From Metopolophium dirhodum (taxonomy: Eukaryota > Arthropoda > Insecta > Hemiptera > Aphididae): a stretch of DNA of 64,000 nt. The notes under the pieces were generated by a model that ran no database searches, was not told where the DNA came from, and saw nothing but the letters and a program-made list of their open reading frames with translations. The position numbers and the translations under genes are program-made. The first letter of the stretch is position 1; each line of letters begins with the position of its first letter. This document shows, piece after piece, positions 36,601 through 48,400 of this stretch. The stretch is from the NCBI RefSeq assembly GCF_019925205.1, contig NW_026869907.1, forward strand, positions 1 to 64,000. The letters run 5' to 3'.

Positions 36601-36804
36601 TAATAATGTTCTGCTATATAATAGTATCGTTAAAATAATCGACTGAGCTGGCGTGTAATTACTAAAAAACGTTCCGAAGATTTCATTATTACTATAAACA
36701 CCATCGGCGTATATCTTGTCGGCCGCCTCCGGACCGTGATCGTCAGCAACAAGGTCTAGGACGAAACCTTGATGCCGCTTGTCGGTGCTTGTTAGAACAC
36801 GAGA
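36601..36804 (-). other. exon-like open segment, unidentified
   Basis: On the minus strand a 68-codon frame without a start codon opens right after an acceptor-like TTTATAG. It has GC-rich third positions at first: STDKRHQGFVLDLVADDHGP followed by EAADKIYADGVYSN. The HQGFVL part recalls the HQG segment before the catalytic domain in SpoU-type rRNA methyltransferases such as MRM1, but no methyltransferase domain follows in the window. It may be an exon, a pseudogene piece or chance. Confidence 0.25.
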
Positions 36805-37448
36805 CTATAAACGTAGGTACAGATTGGTGATCGGCATAATTCCAAAATGTATCAATTGATCCAGGATTGTATTTCAGCGTATCTATAACATCCGATTATT
36901 GGGTTCCGGCTTTATTATTTAAATATTTAATACCTATTAAATACGATTTGTTTAACTTTCAAATTGTTGTAACTAGGTCCCGGATTTCAATACCAAGTGT
37001 ATTATTTTTGAGTGCTCTATACAATGTATTTCAAGTACATAATTCGTTTCATGTAAATATATGTAAAATAAGAAGGTGGGCAAGTGGGTGTTGCTCTGCT
37101 GTACAGTAGGTTACAAGTGGGTCCACTGTAACTGATTGTGTTAAATTTTCGTGAAACGCTTTTTGACCCAACAAATAACATTTTATTGAAAATTATAGAA
37201 AAATAAAAACTAAAAAAATTGAAAACTGAAAATGTCCGAAAACAGCTCAAAATAAGTCATATTTTTAGTGCATATATTATTACATTAATAGATTGTAAGA
37301 GCGTTTAGTGATAATTATTAAGAATTTTAAAAATATTATATCGATAACTATTGTTATCATAATATTTGCATAAATAGTTTTTAGGTATTTTTCCATCCGT
37401 ATCAGCGAATATCGGATGTGGTGTCTTACCGGGACTTAATCAAATAAC

Positions 37449-37602
37449 CAAGCCTGGATTAAGATAATTTTGGTCCCGGGGCCAAATTGTAATAATACAT
37501 CCATTATCGATACACTATTGGAAACTTACTACTCGCCATGTGCCCACTATTGTTCGATATCCGTTGTGGGCCCGGGGCCATGCCCCCCTTAATCCGGGAT
37601 TG
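37449..37602. mobile_element. 154-bp hAT-type MITE
   Basis: The ends are inverted: CAAGCCTGGATTAAG on the left, and the right end in complement reads CAATCCCGGATTAAG. Inside each end is a CCCGGGGCC block. The element is flanked by aaataac on both sides (37442-37448 and 37603-37609), seven identical bases, close to the 8-bp duplication of hAT elements. Confidence 0.7.
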
Positions 37603-40528
37603 AAATAACAACTAATTAGTTAGTAGGAGATACGTTACACAGCGATCCCATTTATTTACAGATAGTTTACTGATTATTTATTGTATGCGCCTAAGTTTGG
37701 TATTTAGTTTTTATGTAACTGTTGGTTTAGTTAAGATAAGTTGTTAATAAAGCCAAAATCTAAAACCTTATTTTTCGATAGTTTTTAAAACATCGAAATC
37801 GCCCTAGTCATAACTTATAAGTTGTAAGTTATGACCAATGAAAATAAAAACATAATTTTTTGGTATTGTCAAAAGTTCTTACTAACGATTTTTTATTTAT
37901 ATATTAAGGTTTTATAAATTATTATGGGTAACCTATTATACCAATGTTGAACACGTCATAATAATATATATTTAAAATTGAACCGTTTTATTTACAAACT
38001 TTATTGTTTACATTAACTCTGAATGTCAAAATAGTATTTTTGATTTGAAATGCTATTGGTATATTGGTTAACGTTTGACCAACACGAACCATACTGTATA
38101 ATAAAATTATTTTTCTCTCGTAAATATTTTTGTAATCGGGTCTTTTTATCGGACTATAGCGACCACGCGTGATGACGACATATTTTAATAATTTTATTTT
38201 TATCAGTCATTGCACTCATCAAACTTATTGGCCCCCGATATGGAATTTTTTAGCATACACATGCTTACAATATTAATATATTTGGGTGTAACTCGATAAG
38301 CAATCCAGCACGCGCATCTACATACGTAGACGTAGGTATGCTCAAGTTAGTACGCGTGAGAAATTCAATTCCAGCAACACTTTTAGTTTCATTTTTCGAA
38401 CAGGTTAATGACACGATCTAATATTGTCCATGTCTGCGACGATTACAATATACATGGTTTGAATGCATTTGCAACTTACTGTATTCGTCGTGGTTTCTGA
38501 TCATCGTAATGTAAAATATTTAATATGCTGTAAATTAACTAACAGGTACTTAATATTACATTATTATTGTCCGTGCAATTATGTACTATGTTAAAATAAT
38601 AGATACCTAGTACTTAGGTATATACTTTAATAGTCACTATTACGAAACAACAGATTTTGAAAATATTTCACTACTAAAATAATGGAGTCATTAAATATGA
38701 TATGCTTACACAAAGTTATGCGGCTACTCTAAGTGTTAAAATCGTTAGAAGTAGCATTATGATTTCAATTTTCTGATATGTTAGGTTAGGCCTGCACCTA
38801 TCTGGTGCACGTATCACTGGTTTAAGGCAGAATTTTTACGAGAAATAATAATTATTACATTTATTACACCATAAATATACATACCTCACGATGTAATATT
38901 ATCAAATCAGAAAAATTGTTTGATGATTTGTTATTTTACACCTAATAAACAATTATGAAATTATGTTATAGGTATAGTGAACAACGAACGTGTTGAATAT
39001 AAATAATACATTATAATATTCATCAAGTTTGAAGCATTTACCAAACAGTTTTAGTACAGTGAATAATTAAATAATAATATGGATACTATTATGTTTAATA
39101 TAGTGTAGCATAGTATATGTGTACATTGTATTCCTAGCTTATAATATTATTTATCTTAGATTGAAGTACTCAAGTACATAATATATTATTATTTTTTAAA
39201 ACTTATAATTAGATCTGACTCGATCAATGTAATCAATGTTTAAACTTTTAAAGTAAATGGGATTAAAATATTATGGTAGGTAATATACAAGGTATATTAT
39301 ATTATATTATATTTATAATTTATTTTCTTAATTATCCGGAAAATAATGAAGAACTTTGGGAAAATGTCAAAAAATATCCCTCTTCAACCGAATCTATTTC
39401 AGTTTAGTTTGTGATATCTTATATCTTAATTATTAAGACAAGCAATTATTTTAATACGAAATATAGGTATAATTAAATACTTTAACATAGGTGCGTAAAT
39501 CATATCAAAAAAATAATTTTCTCATATTTTTATATTAATCTATTCAATATAATATTAATTATAATATTTTTCGAAACATAATATTTGTTTAATACTGATC
39601 CAATAAATTATATATATATTATATTACACAATTTATTATTATAGGTGCCTTAAAAGAAAAAGAAATAAATTATTGGCTTGAGCTTAGGGCGAGATGAACG
39701 AATTCACACGAAAACCTAACCCAACCTAACAAAAAGGAGCAAGATTTATCCTGTTTTACATTTATTTCTTTTATTTGTAATGGACTATAGTTAGTAGACC
39801 GTTATATCGAATTACCGTGTTTTGATAAAACATTAAAACGTGATAGTTTACTATAACTGGTACAAATCATGTAGAATGTAAATAATAGATAATTTAAATT
39901 TTTAAATTTTAACTATATTACGTTTTATATGACTTACGAAATTGGACAGTTAATTGATGAAATGTCATTAATACATTCAAGTTATTTTTTCATGATCAAA
40001 TATACGAATATTATGTATTCAACGGATATAAAAACATAGAGGATTCTTCAGACGAATCGGTTGATTTCCGTCAAACCAATTCCATCAAATTGTTTTATAT
40101 AAATATATAAATATGACCTAATATTAGTTTGATCACTTAAATGTGAATTATATATTTATTATATTATGTTACCGTAAAATATTGATTATTAGGTTAAGCT
40201 AGGTTTTAGTAGTTAGTGCTAGGATTCACTGTTTGCACTCAGTTAATGCTTAAAATCATAATTTTATTTGGGCTTTTATTAAATACGTTGTGTATATCTT
40301 AGGATGTACACATTTATTCAGTAAGAACTGATCACTGTTAGGTACGTAGTATATATGAGTATATTTTGTACACTTGCAATTATTACAATAATGCAATTAT
40401 ATAACAGTAGGTTAGATAGTACACCGTGTACAAATAAATAATATTTTTTTTTACAAATAATGATTTTATAAAGAATGAAACACATGTTTTTACATTGTAA
40501 TTTTTATTAAAATTTATAACTTTTATAG
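37603..40528. other. gene-free AT-rich stretch
   Basis: AT-rich, no frame with family resemblance. Two short telomere-like strings occur: ttaggttagg at 38781-38790 and cctaacccaacctaac at 39715-39730. Confidence 0.45.
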
Positions 40529-40536
40529 TACATCGT

Positions 40537-42124
40537 CAAAGCTGTGCACTAACTAGTTGAAAGTTAAAGTTAAGTTAGAAAGTTACTTTTTAACTTAACT
40601 AGTTGAATTTAATGTATAAAATTGTCTAATCTAACTCGTTAGAAAAAAAAACTTACTAGTTATTATTATTATTTTCATTTCATTCCAAAATTCCAAAAGC
40701 TGTTCCTCAGTCATGACATTATGGCTATATGCCTGTATACATTATATTGGCTCATATCATATATTATTAATTATTAGTATTTATAATAATGCACGCATAG
40801 GAACCACAGCTTTTCCGGGTAGTCTGTAGAATGTTGATATCTACTAGACATAAGTATATAGTATCTATACGGGTGGATTAACCAATTAGTGTAGACACGA
40901 TGCCGAATTTTCGTGGTAGTGTTATCGGTGGTATACGTTTACCCGTTTATCTATATTACTATTTAACTATTACAATATCACCTAAACTTAAGATTTAATA
41001 ACTATATTATAATATCACAATATCATATAGATTATATTATGTATTATTATTTAATATTAATATTTTAAGTTGTCATACTGTTAAATATTTTTTTTCACCC
41101 TTTATGTTCTAATAACTGATACGTGGTATACCAATTAATTGAAATTATTATTTACCTAAATAGAACATTTTGATAAAATTACTAAGGGTTTAATTCAATT
41201 TTTAGTTTTAATCAATAATTGAAGTTAGATAACTTATTAATTATTATTTACATTTCAATAAAAAGGTTTTTTAATCTAGGTATAAAAAAAACTAACTTCT
41301 AACTTCTACTCTAACTTAAGTTACTATTTTCACCAAACTATAAATATAGGTCATTTAAATAAACATTATTTAAAACAAATTATAACTTAATTATATTTTA
41401 AAAACAATACATCAATATAAATTATGTAGATATATAAATATATATGTTAAGCAAAGAATAGTACCTACATAATACATTTATAGTAAATATCATGTTTTAC
41501 AAATTTTTTATTACAACAGGTATTAAAAAACTAAACAACAATAAACTGAACAATTAATTAAAATATTGGTTATAATATTATGTAGTATGCAACAATGCTA
41601 TAGCTATGGACTTATTTGTAATATTATTGAAACTATTAATAATTTTCTATAAAAACCTGATGGATTCAGATATTATATCATAATATACCAACATTAAATA
41701 TATGTATATTATAAATTGATTTAGAACTTCACATATTAAAAATCGTTGTAATTTCTTTGTGAAGTCACACACTTATATTTACAATAACTATTGATACCAA
41801 TTGATAACTTCCAGCAAACTATACTTATTGTATTCACATATACCATTGTAACGCTTCGTAATATAGATATCGCAATATAATATTTTTTTTCTCTAAATCT
41901 ATTTAATGGCACATATATGTTACAATGTGATGTCACTTTTGAAAACAAAAACTGACATCGTATAGATTTTATTATCATCTTAATGCACGTAGGGTAACTT
42001 ATAAATAACTAAGTTAGAAATTTGGACAGTTTCAGAAACTCACTTATATTCTAACTTGGTTAGTTTTTTTATTAAAGTAACAACTTCAACTAGTTGAAAA
42101 AAATGACTAACTTGCCCAGCTTTG
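40537..42124. mobile_element. 1.6-kb non-autonomous hAT-type element
   Basis: Flanked by a perfect 8-bp direct repeat tacatcgt (40529-40536 and 42125-42132). The ends are inverted: CAAAGCTGTGCA on the left and, in complement, CAAAGCTGGGCAAG on the right. Subterminal 'aactagttgaa' and 'taacttaact' motifs are repeated several times inside both ends, the usual place for transposase binding sites. The interior has no transposase frame. Confidence 0.85.
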
Positions 42125-43085
42125 TACATCGTATACAATTAAATAATAATTTTTTAGATACAAAAAATGTAAATAACTAACAGTAAGCAATTTGTTTTTA
42201 TAATTTATAATTATAATTTTTATTTACGTTAATCATAGATTTTACTAACTCAATTTGTACATCCTAAGATACATAAATATCTTAAAAAAAAAATTTGTGT
42301 AGATACCTATCTTGAATTTAATGTGACATCTGATCATGTCCATTTAAAGTTAAACCTGACACTATCCGACCAACTTATCTAAAAAATAAAGGAAAATTAC
42401 TTTTAGGATTTGAAAATATGTCATTAAACTTTATAACCTAAAAAGTGAAAACTATTCTGGGGTCTAATTTAAAACTGATTGAAAACATATTTGCACATTT
42501 TCCAAATTGATCGGACATAGTCAGGTGACTGCGTGAAGTTGGTCCCTTCCGAAATGTTTTTTAGCTTATAATAATTAAACGACATATTTTAAAATTCTAA
42601 AAAATAATTTGCAATTATTTTCATATTTTTTGAATTTATTATCAAAGTTAATGAATGAAGGGGGATGTAATTTATGTACATCCTCTGGTCAGTTTTATTT
42701 CTATTGTAATCTCCCAGGTTTTGCAAGACGTTAATCATTTAATTTTCCTATTAAGCTAAGCGAAGAATACAATTGTATACCAGTCTTATTCAAAGTTAAT
42801 CCGTTCGTTAATGGAAAAAAAACGGGCATAGTCTAAGTAAAATTGTATTGGATTTTGTTGTTGAGTCAATTACTGAATTCTAATACAAATATCGCAGCTC
42901 TATAGTCTATAAAACCAAACTAACTAACTGTCAACAATAAAAGTAATAGATTAAGCTGTAGGTAAATTATATCTTCATTGTTTCAACTTTAACGTGGTCA
43001 AATGATAACTTCCTTGATAGTATATTTAGTATAGTTAATATTGTATTACCTATAACAGGTTGTATTGTAGTAACCATTTAATTTA

Positions 43086-43688
43086 AATAGAAGAAGCCAA
43101 AGAAGTAGGCTCGAGAATCCAAGCGGGAAATAGGACTTATTATGGACTCGTGAAACTATTAAGTTCAAGGTAATTATCAAGAGAGATAAAGAGACGTTTG
43201 TATACCAGCTTAATACGACCAGTGATATTGTACGGATAGGAAACCTGGGCACTAAGGAAATCAAATGAAAATAAATTATTAATACTATAAAGGAAAATAT
43301 TACGGAAGATCTTCGGTCCAATGAAAGATGACATCACAGGGGAGTGGAGAAGAAGAAAAAACAGATAGCCTAACCTAACAGAACAGCTACAAGAAATGTT
43401 TAGTGAAAATAACATAGTAGACGATCAAGAAAAGAAAGCTGCGCTGGACAGGACATACAATGCGGAGCCAGAACTCTCTACTAAGAATGGTGCTGGAACA
43501 GAATCTGGTAGGAAAAAGACCACTGGGAAGACCGAAATTGAGATGGGAAGATATAGTTAAGAGGGATGTAGAAGAATTAGGAGGCGGAGTAAACTGGAAG
43601 GATTTGGCGATGAATAGAGACGACTGGAGAATTGGTTGTGAGACGGGATTATGGTCCTAGCGGCCGAATAACCCAAAAGAAGAAGAAG
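43086..43688 (+). mobile_element. 5'-truncated LINE insertion, RTE-like, 14-bp duplication
   Basis: A 603-bp insertion flanked by aaccatttaattta on both sides (43072-43085 and 43689-43702), a perfect 14-bp target duplication. It is the 3' end of a LINE ORF2: with frame breaks it reads EEAKEVGSRIQAGNRTYYGL, then SREIKRRLYTSLIRPVILYG, RKIFGPMKDDITGEWRRRKN, and finally a 66-codon open part. It ends after GCGGCCGAATAACCCAAAAG in a short GAA repeat instead of poly(A), as RTE-type elements often do. Confidence 0.88.
43460..43660 (+). pseudogene. LINE ORF2 C-terminus
   Basis: The longest intact part of the element above: MRSQNSLLRMVLEQNLVGKR followed by PLGRPKLRWEDIVKRDVEEL and, near the end, WKDLAMNRDDWRIGCETG. 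The GKRPLGRPRLRWED signature is the hallmark of the C-terminal end of this LINE ORF2 class. A related copy lies at 50253-50483. Confidence 0.85.
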
Positions 43689-43702
43689 AACCATTTAATT
43701 TA

Positions 43703-45097
43703 TTCGTAGTGGAAGTGTCATTTTCAATTTAAGTATAGGTATATAAGTGAAGTGTACCAATAGATATTATGTTGCTTGAGACATATTGTTAAATATAATA
43801 TAATATTCTACTGTTAGTAAACCATGTATTTTCAAAGGACTTATTTAAAATTAATAATAAATAAAACACTTATTAGTTATTTCAAGTATGGACGAGTCTT
43901 ATTAACTAACAAGTAACAGTACAACTTGTGACTATATTTTATATTGCAAGATTTGTAACTAAATTTTATCCATTGAAATATTTATGATAGGTAATAAACT
44001 ATTGAGTTTTATTATCTCATGATCATGTTTTAAAATAATGTTAGTACAAAACATCGTTATACGTACCTATTATGTGTTAATACATTAATCTTTCCAAGTA
44101 TGTAGCCGTATCGTGTTTAACAGTAATACGAATACAGGAAACAATGTTAACTATACTTTTTACATACTAAAAAATGTTACTAGAATTTACTTTATATTTT
44201 TTACTAGAAATACTATAAACATTTGGTTTAGTTAATTATTATTATTGAATCTCGGGATGAAAAAACATTATTAATCAACTTGGATTTATTCGACTAGATA
44301 ATTTTCATTTAACGACATTACCAAATCAGTTAAATGTCAGATCATAGGTTTGTATTTTGAAAATATGGTAATCTGAATAATTAGTCAGCTGTTTTGTATT
44401 TATATTATATTATCTTCTATTGAATAGCCAATAGGTACCAATGTACCATGTACCACTATTATATTGTGTCTGCTCATCCGTTACGACTATCGTTGTCATG
44501 TAAACAAAACGACAGTTAATTTTATAATAATATAAGCTATACATTTTTTTGTTTTACACTCTTATAATACGCATATCCTTGTGTTCAAGGTATTGTCTTA
44601 TTTACATCAAACTAATTACATTTTTTGATTTAATTTTATACATGGTACATCTACTATAATATGTATTATGACTAATACATAAAAGCTTTTGTTTGTCACT
44701 TATTGTTATTTATATGTATTTACTGCTTTAGTAATAGTGACTTAAGTACTTTAGTAACTATAGTACTTTATAAAACTTATTTAGTTAGTTCCTCATTTTA
44801 TTCAATAGTGCATAGACAAATATTGTAATTTGTTAAAATTTACTTTAACTCATCAATTATGTATAGATTATAGATTATATAGTCACCAAGAATTTAGCAC
44901 GACCAATCAATTTTCCAATGAGGATTGTCCTTATTACTTGTAACTCTACAGTGTTATGGATAATGAAATATAAAATAAAAACACTAATAATTAAAAAATA
45001 ACTGTTCTTTAACTGAACATTACACACGAATAAAAATTATAATGAAACTCGTTATCATTAGTTTATATTTTTTAATGCAAATGTGCTGGATATATTA
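43703..45097. other. gene-free AT-rich stretch
   Basis: No frame or repeat end that I recognise between two mobile elements. Confidence 0.45.
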
Positions 45098-45105
45098 ATA
45101 TGAAT

Positions 45106-46089
45106 TAGAGATGTTCCGGGTACTCGATATCATATTTACGACTCAGCTCTTACTCGGTACCCGGCGTAATGCCTACATTTTTACTCGACTCATATCCAAT
45201 GGCAGACGCTGATAATCTATTTATAAATATATGCATAAGTGTCTATAATTGGTATAACGGGTAAAATATAAAATTCTAGGGTAATAAATTATAATTTATT
45301 TTAGTACGTCATATTGGAATAACTGAACTGATTTCCAATAGTCAGTTGATTATAAACAAATCATGTTTTTCTTCTACGAATTACAAAAAAAAAATCTCGT
45401 GTTTACTGTTTAATGTTTATATACTGAACTGATTTCCAATAGTCAGTTGATTATAAACAAATCATGTTTTTTCTTTTACGAATTACAAAAATCTCGTGTT
45501 TACTGTTTAATGTATATATATAAATTATATGATAACAATCTGCAATCAAAGCCCATTATAAAATATAAATTATTCCTATACAAATATTCTCAGTTATAAG
45601 ACGTAATGAGTCATCACTTTACAGTCTACAGGTGGGTGTCCACTTGATACGTGTACGTGTACGTGCATAAAAATACTTTTCTGTGATTGGTTGGTATACA
45701 TGGTAAGCTTTTGGTATACCAGAGTGTTATACGTTCTTACCACAGGCTTGACCATATGATACCACGGAGTTGGATCCAATTCAACTTTTCACGTGTACAC
45801 GGCTCTATATTGATAACATAAGAATATAATATGAGATATTAACTGACGGGAAACGTTTTTGAGACCGTTCATAGCGAACGTATCCGGTCAATATATGCAC
45901 GCCAACGTTCACGTATGTAATGGGAACCCACCTTACAGCTCTGCACTTCGGCCTATACTCGATACCCGGTTAGTGTTAACATTTTTACCCGGCCAATACT
46001 CGATACCTGGTTAGTATTAACATTTTTACCCAGTCAGTAGGTACTCGGTACCCGGTCTACTACCAGATTTTCTACCCAGAACATCTCTA
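45106..46089. mobile_element. 984-bp non-autonomous hAT-type element
   Basis: Flanked by a perfect 8-bp duplication atatgaat (45098-45105 and 46090-46097). The ends are inverted: TAGAGATGTTCCGGGTA on the left and, in complement, TAGAGATGTTCTGGGTA on the right. Repeated 'actcgatacccggttag' and 'actcggtacccgg' motifs near both ends are likely transposase-binding repeats. It carries an internal tandem duplication at 45322-45518 and no transposase. Confidence 0.88.
45322..45518 (+). repeat. tandem duplication, 101-bp unit
   Basis: Two head-to-tail copies beginning actgaactgatttccaatag (45322 and 45423), over 95% alike apart from the length of an A run. It lies within the hAT-type element, so it arose in this element or its source. 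Confidence 0.85.
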
Positions 46090-46097
46090 ATATGAAT

Positions 46098-47148
46098 GAT
46101 TCCAGTGAATATTTATTTATAATTTTAACGGTATAAAGCCCTTAAAATAAATGTTTTAAATACAATATTGACAATTGCAATAGGAAACAAATTCGGCAGA
46201 AAAATATTAAGATATTATTACTATACAAGTACTTGTAATAATTTTGATTGTAAAATAATTTAATGAATATGGATGTTATATGTATATTATTATATTAATT
46301 TTGTTGTTGTTTGAAAACGATTTAAATATTAAATAGATACAAAAATAACACAACATATATAATTATTTAAAATAAATTTATTACGGAAAACTACCAACAG
46401 CAAATACTATGTTACACAATTACTGTGGAATAACACTATAAAAACAATAATATCATATTAATTAATATTTCAAAAATATGAGTTAAGATATCTTGAGAAA
46501 ACTAACACCAACTAATACGAGTTGTTTAATTATATGTAAATAGCTGTTGTAATGAATTACAAAATGCCTTACAAAAACGTTGTGTTTCGAATAAATATGG
46601 ACAACTGTGAGTTGTATCACATACTGTTGTGAAATTTTATATTTAATTTGAATAATATATAAATACAAACATTATTTTTGTATTGTACGAAAATATATAT
46701 TTTATTATATTACGCTATGGTATTAGCTTTTATATTATATTTCACTTTGCCTACCTTATGCGCTTTTTAGGTGATTTCATGTAATTCGTGTGACGTGTAA
46801 ATACAACATTATATTACAAATGTATACAATTTGTAGGTAACACAATACGTAGAAACACTGTGTATTGGAATCCATCATTATTGTTGCCAACCATTGAAAT
46901 GTATACAGTAATAATACTATTACTATATTGCCTAATTACTTATAAAATATGATTATTAAATCATAACTTATTGTATTACTTTTCAGCTTTTTGTTAATAT
47001 TAGTTCTTAATTTTTATTAAATTGAAAAAAATGTCAACCACCCATCTTCCTATAAACACCTGATCTTAATTATTATGGATGAAAGGCTATAAAAAGGTTA
47101 AAAATTATCGCTGTGTGTCCTGTACCTAAACAACGTTATATTTCATCA
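46098..47148. other. gene-free AT-rich stretch
   Basis: AT-rich without recognisable genes. The minus-strand frame at 46483-46668 has no family resemblance. Confidence 0.45.
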
Positions 47149-47152
47149 TTAA

Positions 47153-47665
47153 AGACCGGATTTATATCCTCTTAAGATACCTAAAATATGATGCTAATAT
47201 TCTCTAAAAAACCTTCAAATATTCCCATTATAATCTCTTAAAATTTTTAAAAATATGCTAAAATATGCAAAAATAATCAATAAACATCATTATTTGCCTA
47301 AATATGCATTTTAAAATTTTTTTTTCAATATCATTTTAATAGTATTAATTAGGTATTAAAAGTTGCGTATCCTAATGAAATACTATTGCACTTTAGTGAG
47401 AATTAGAAATGATAAAAAAAAAATATTGTAAATGTTCAAAATTTTTTTCTGGGTACCGTAATATTAAAATTCAAAATAAATACAAATTTTTTCTCACAAT
47501 TTATGAAATATTCCAAAATATGCTAAATGGGTTAAATATTCTCAAATATGCAAAAAAAACTTTTTTCTACGCATTCGGAATTGAAAGAATCGTCCACATT
47601 TTTTACTCTCATAAGACTGCATAAACCCAGTAACGATATGTAACAATATAATATAAATCCGGTCT
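47153..47665. mobile_element. 513-bp TTAA-flanked MITE, piggyBac-like
   Basis: The ends are perfect 15-bp inverted repeats, AGACCGGATTTATAT (47153-47167) and its complement (47651-47665), and TTAA lies directly outside both. TTAA targeting points to piggyBac-type transposition. The interior repeats the string ATATGC at least five times, spaced by A-rich sequence, and has no transposase. Confidence 0.75.
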
Positions 47666-47689
47666 TTAATCATCACATTTTGAAACACG

Positions 47690-47830
47690 ACATATGCTTC
47701 AATTTTCAAAATTTTAGGGTCGTTTCTGATAGCAAATTTTATCTAACTAGTACTTTGGTCAAACGTAGAAAAATACTCAATACCCACATTTCATAATCAT
47801 CTTATTATATATTCTTCAAGTAGTTAATTT
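47690..47830 (+). repeat. fragment of the unclassified interspersed repeat
   Basis: Contains 'ctaactagtactttggtcaa', matching 'ctagttagtactttggcaa' of copy 2 at 7130. Too short to say more. Confidence 0.4.
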
Positions 47831-48104
47831 TTTGTATAATATAAGTATTAAGTACGTTTCTACCTTTTGAGTTGTTTTCAACTTGTTGTGTAAATTATAC
47901 AATTTTTAAATGAAAACCTCGGTGGGATATATAATAACAGACTGGTTTGTAGCATAAAAAGCGGCTTATTTGTGCGTTTGTAAGATTATCGCGTTAATTT
48001 CGGTACTAGAAAATATTTTCGCTAATTTTTTGTTTAAGTAAAACGCCACAAAAAAAGAAAACCTCCATAAATGATTGCTGTTACTTGTTATTAACTATGG
48101 ATAT

Positions 48105-48400
48105 AGGGGGGACGGAGTGGCCGAGTGGACTAAGGCGTCGGTTGCGACGCGCACCGACGCTGGTTCAAAACCTCGGCCGCGGGCGGCACTTTTCTTAGTG
48201 CAAGTCACGGTGTCCGAAGATAAGTGCCACCATCCCCCACCCGGGCATGATAGATACCTACGGGTGTCCAATAAAAAATCTGCCACACCTAAAATGCACG
48301 TGTTTTCTAAACCTACAATTTCCTCCCCTACAAAACAAAAACAAAAGTAGCTAATGGCCATAGTTGCCGAGCTTACGATCAATAAAAAAAAAAAAAAAAA
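48105..48400 (+). mobile_element. SINE with tRNA-derived head
   Basis: The head resembles a class II (Ser/Leu-like) tRNA: an exact A box TGGCCGAGTGG (48118-48128), the serine-like 'taaggcgtcgg', and a B box GGTTCAAAACC (48162-48172). A 190-bp body follows, and the 3' end is 'aatggccatagttgccgag' then cttacgatcaat with an A17 tail. The head lacks a sound anticodon stem and is continuous with the body, so this is a SINE and not a tRNA gene. The tail is shared with the 5S-headed SINE at 24993. I see no clean target duplication. Confidence 0.82.

Noticed and set aside
48075..48382. Two long overlapping frames on opposite strands, and a possible tRNA gene
   Set aside because: Both frames lie over the tRNA-headed SINE, as its GC-rich head lacks stops. 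The head itself has A and B boxes but no proper anticodon stem or 3' end, so it is not a tRNA gene.
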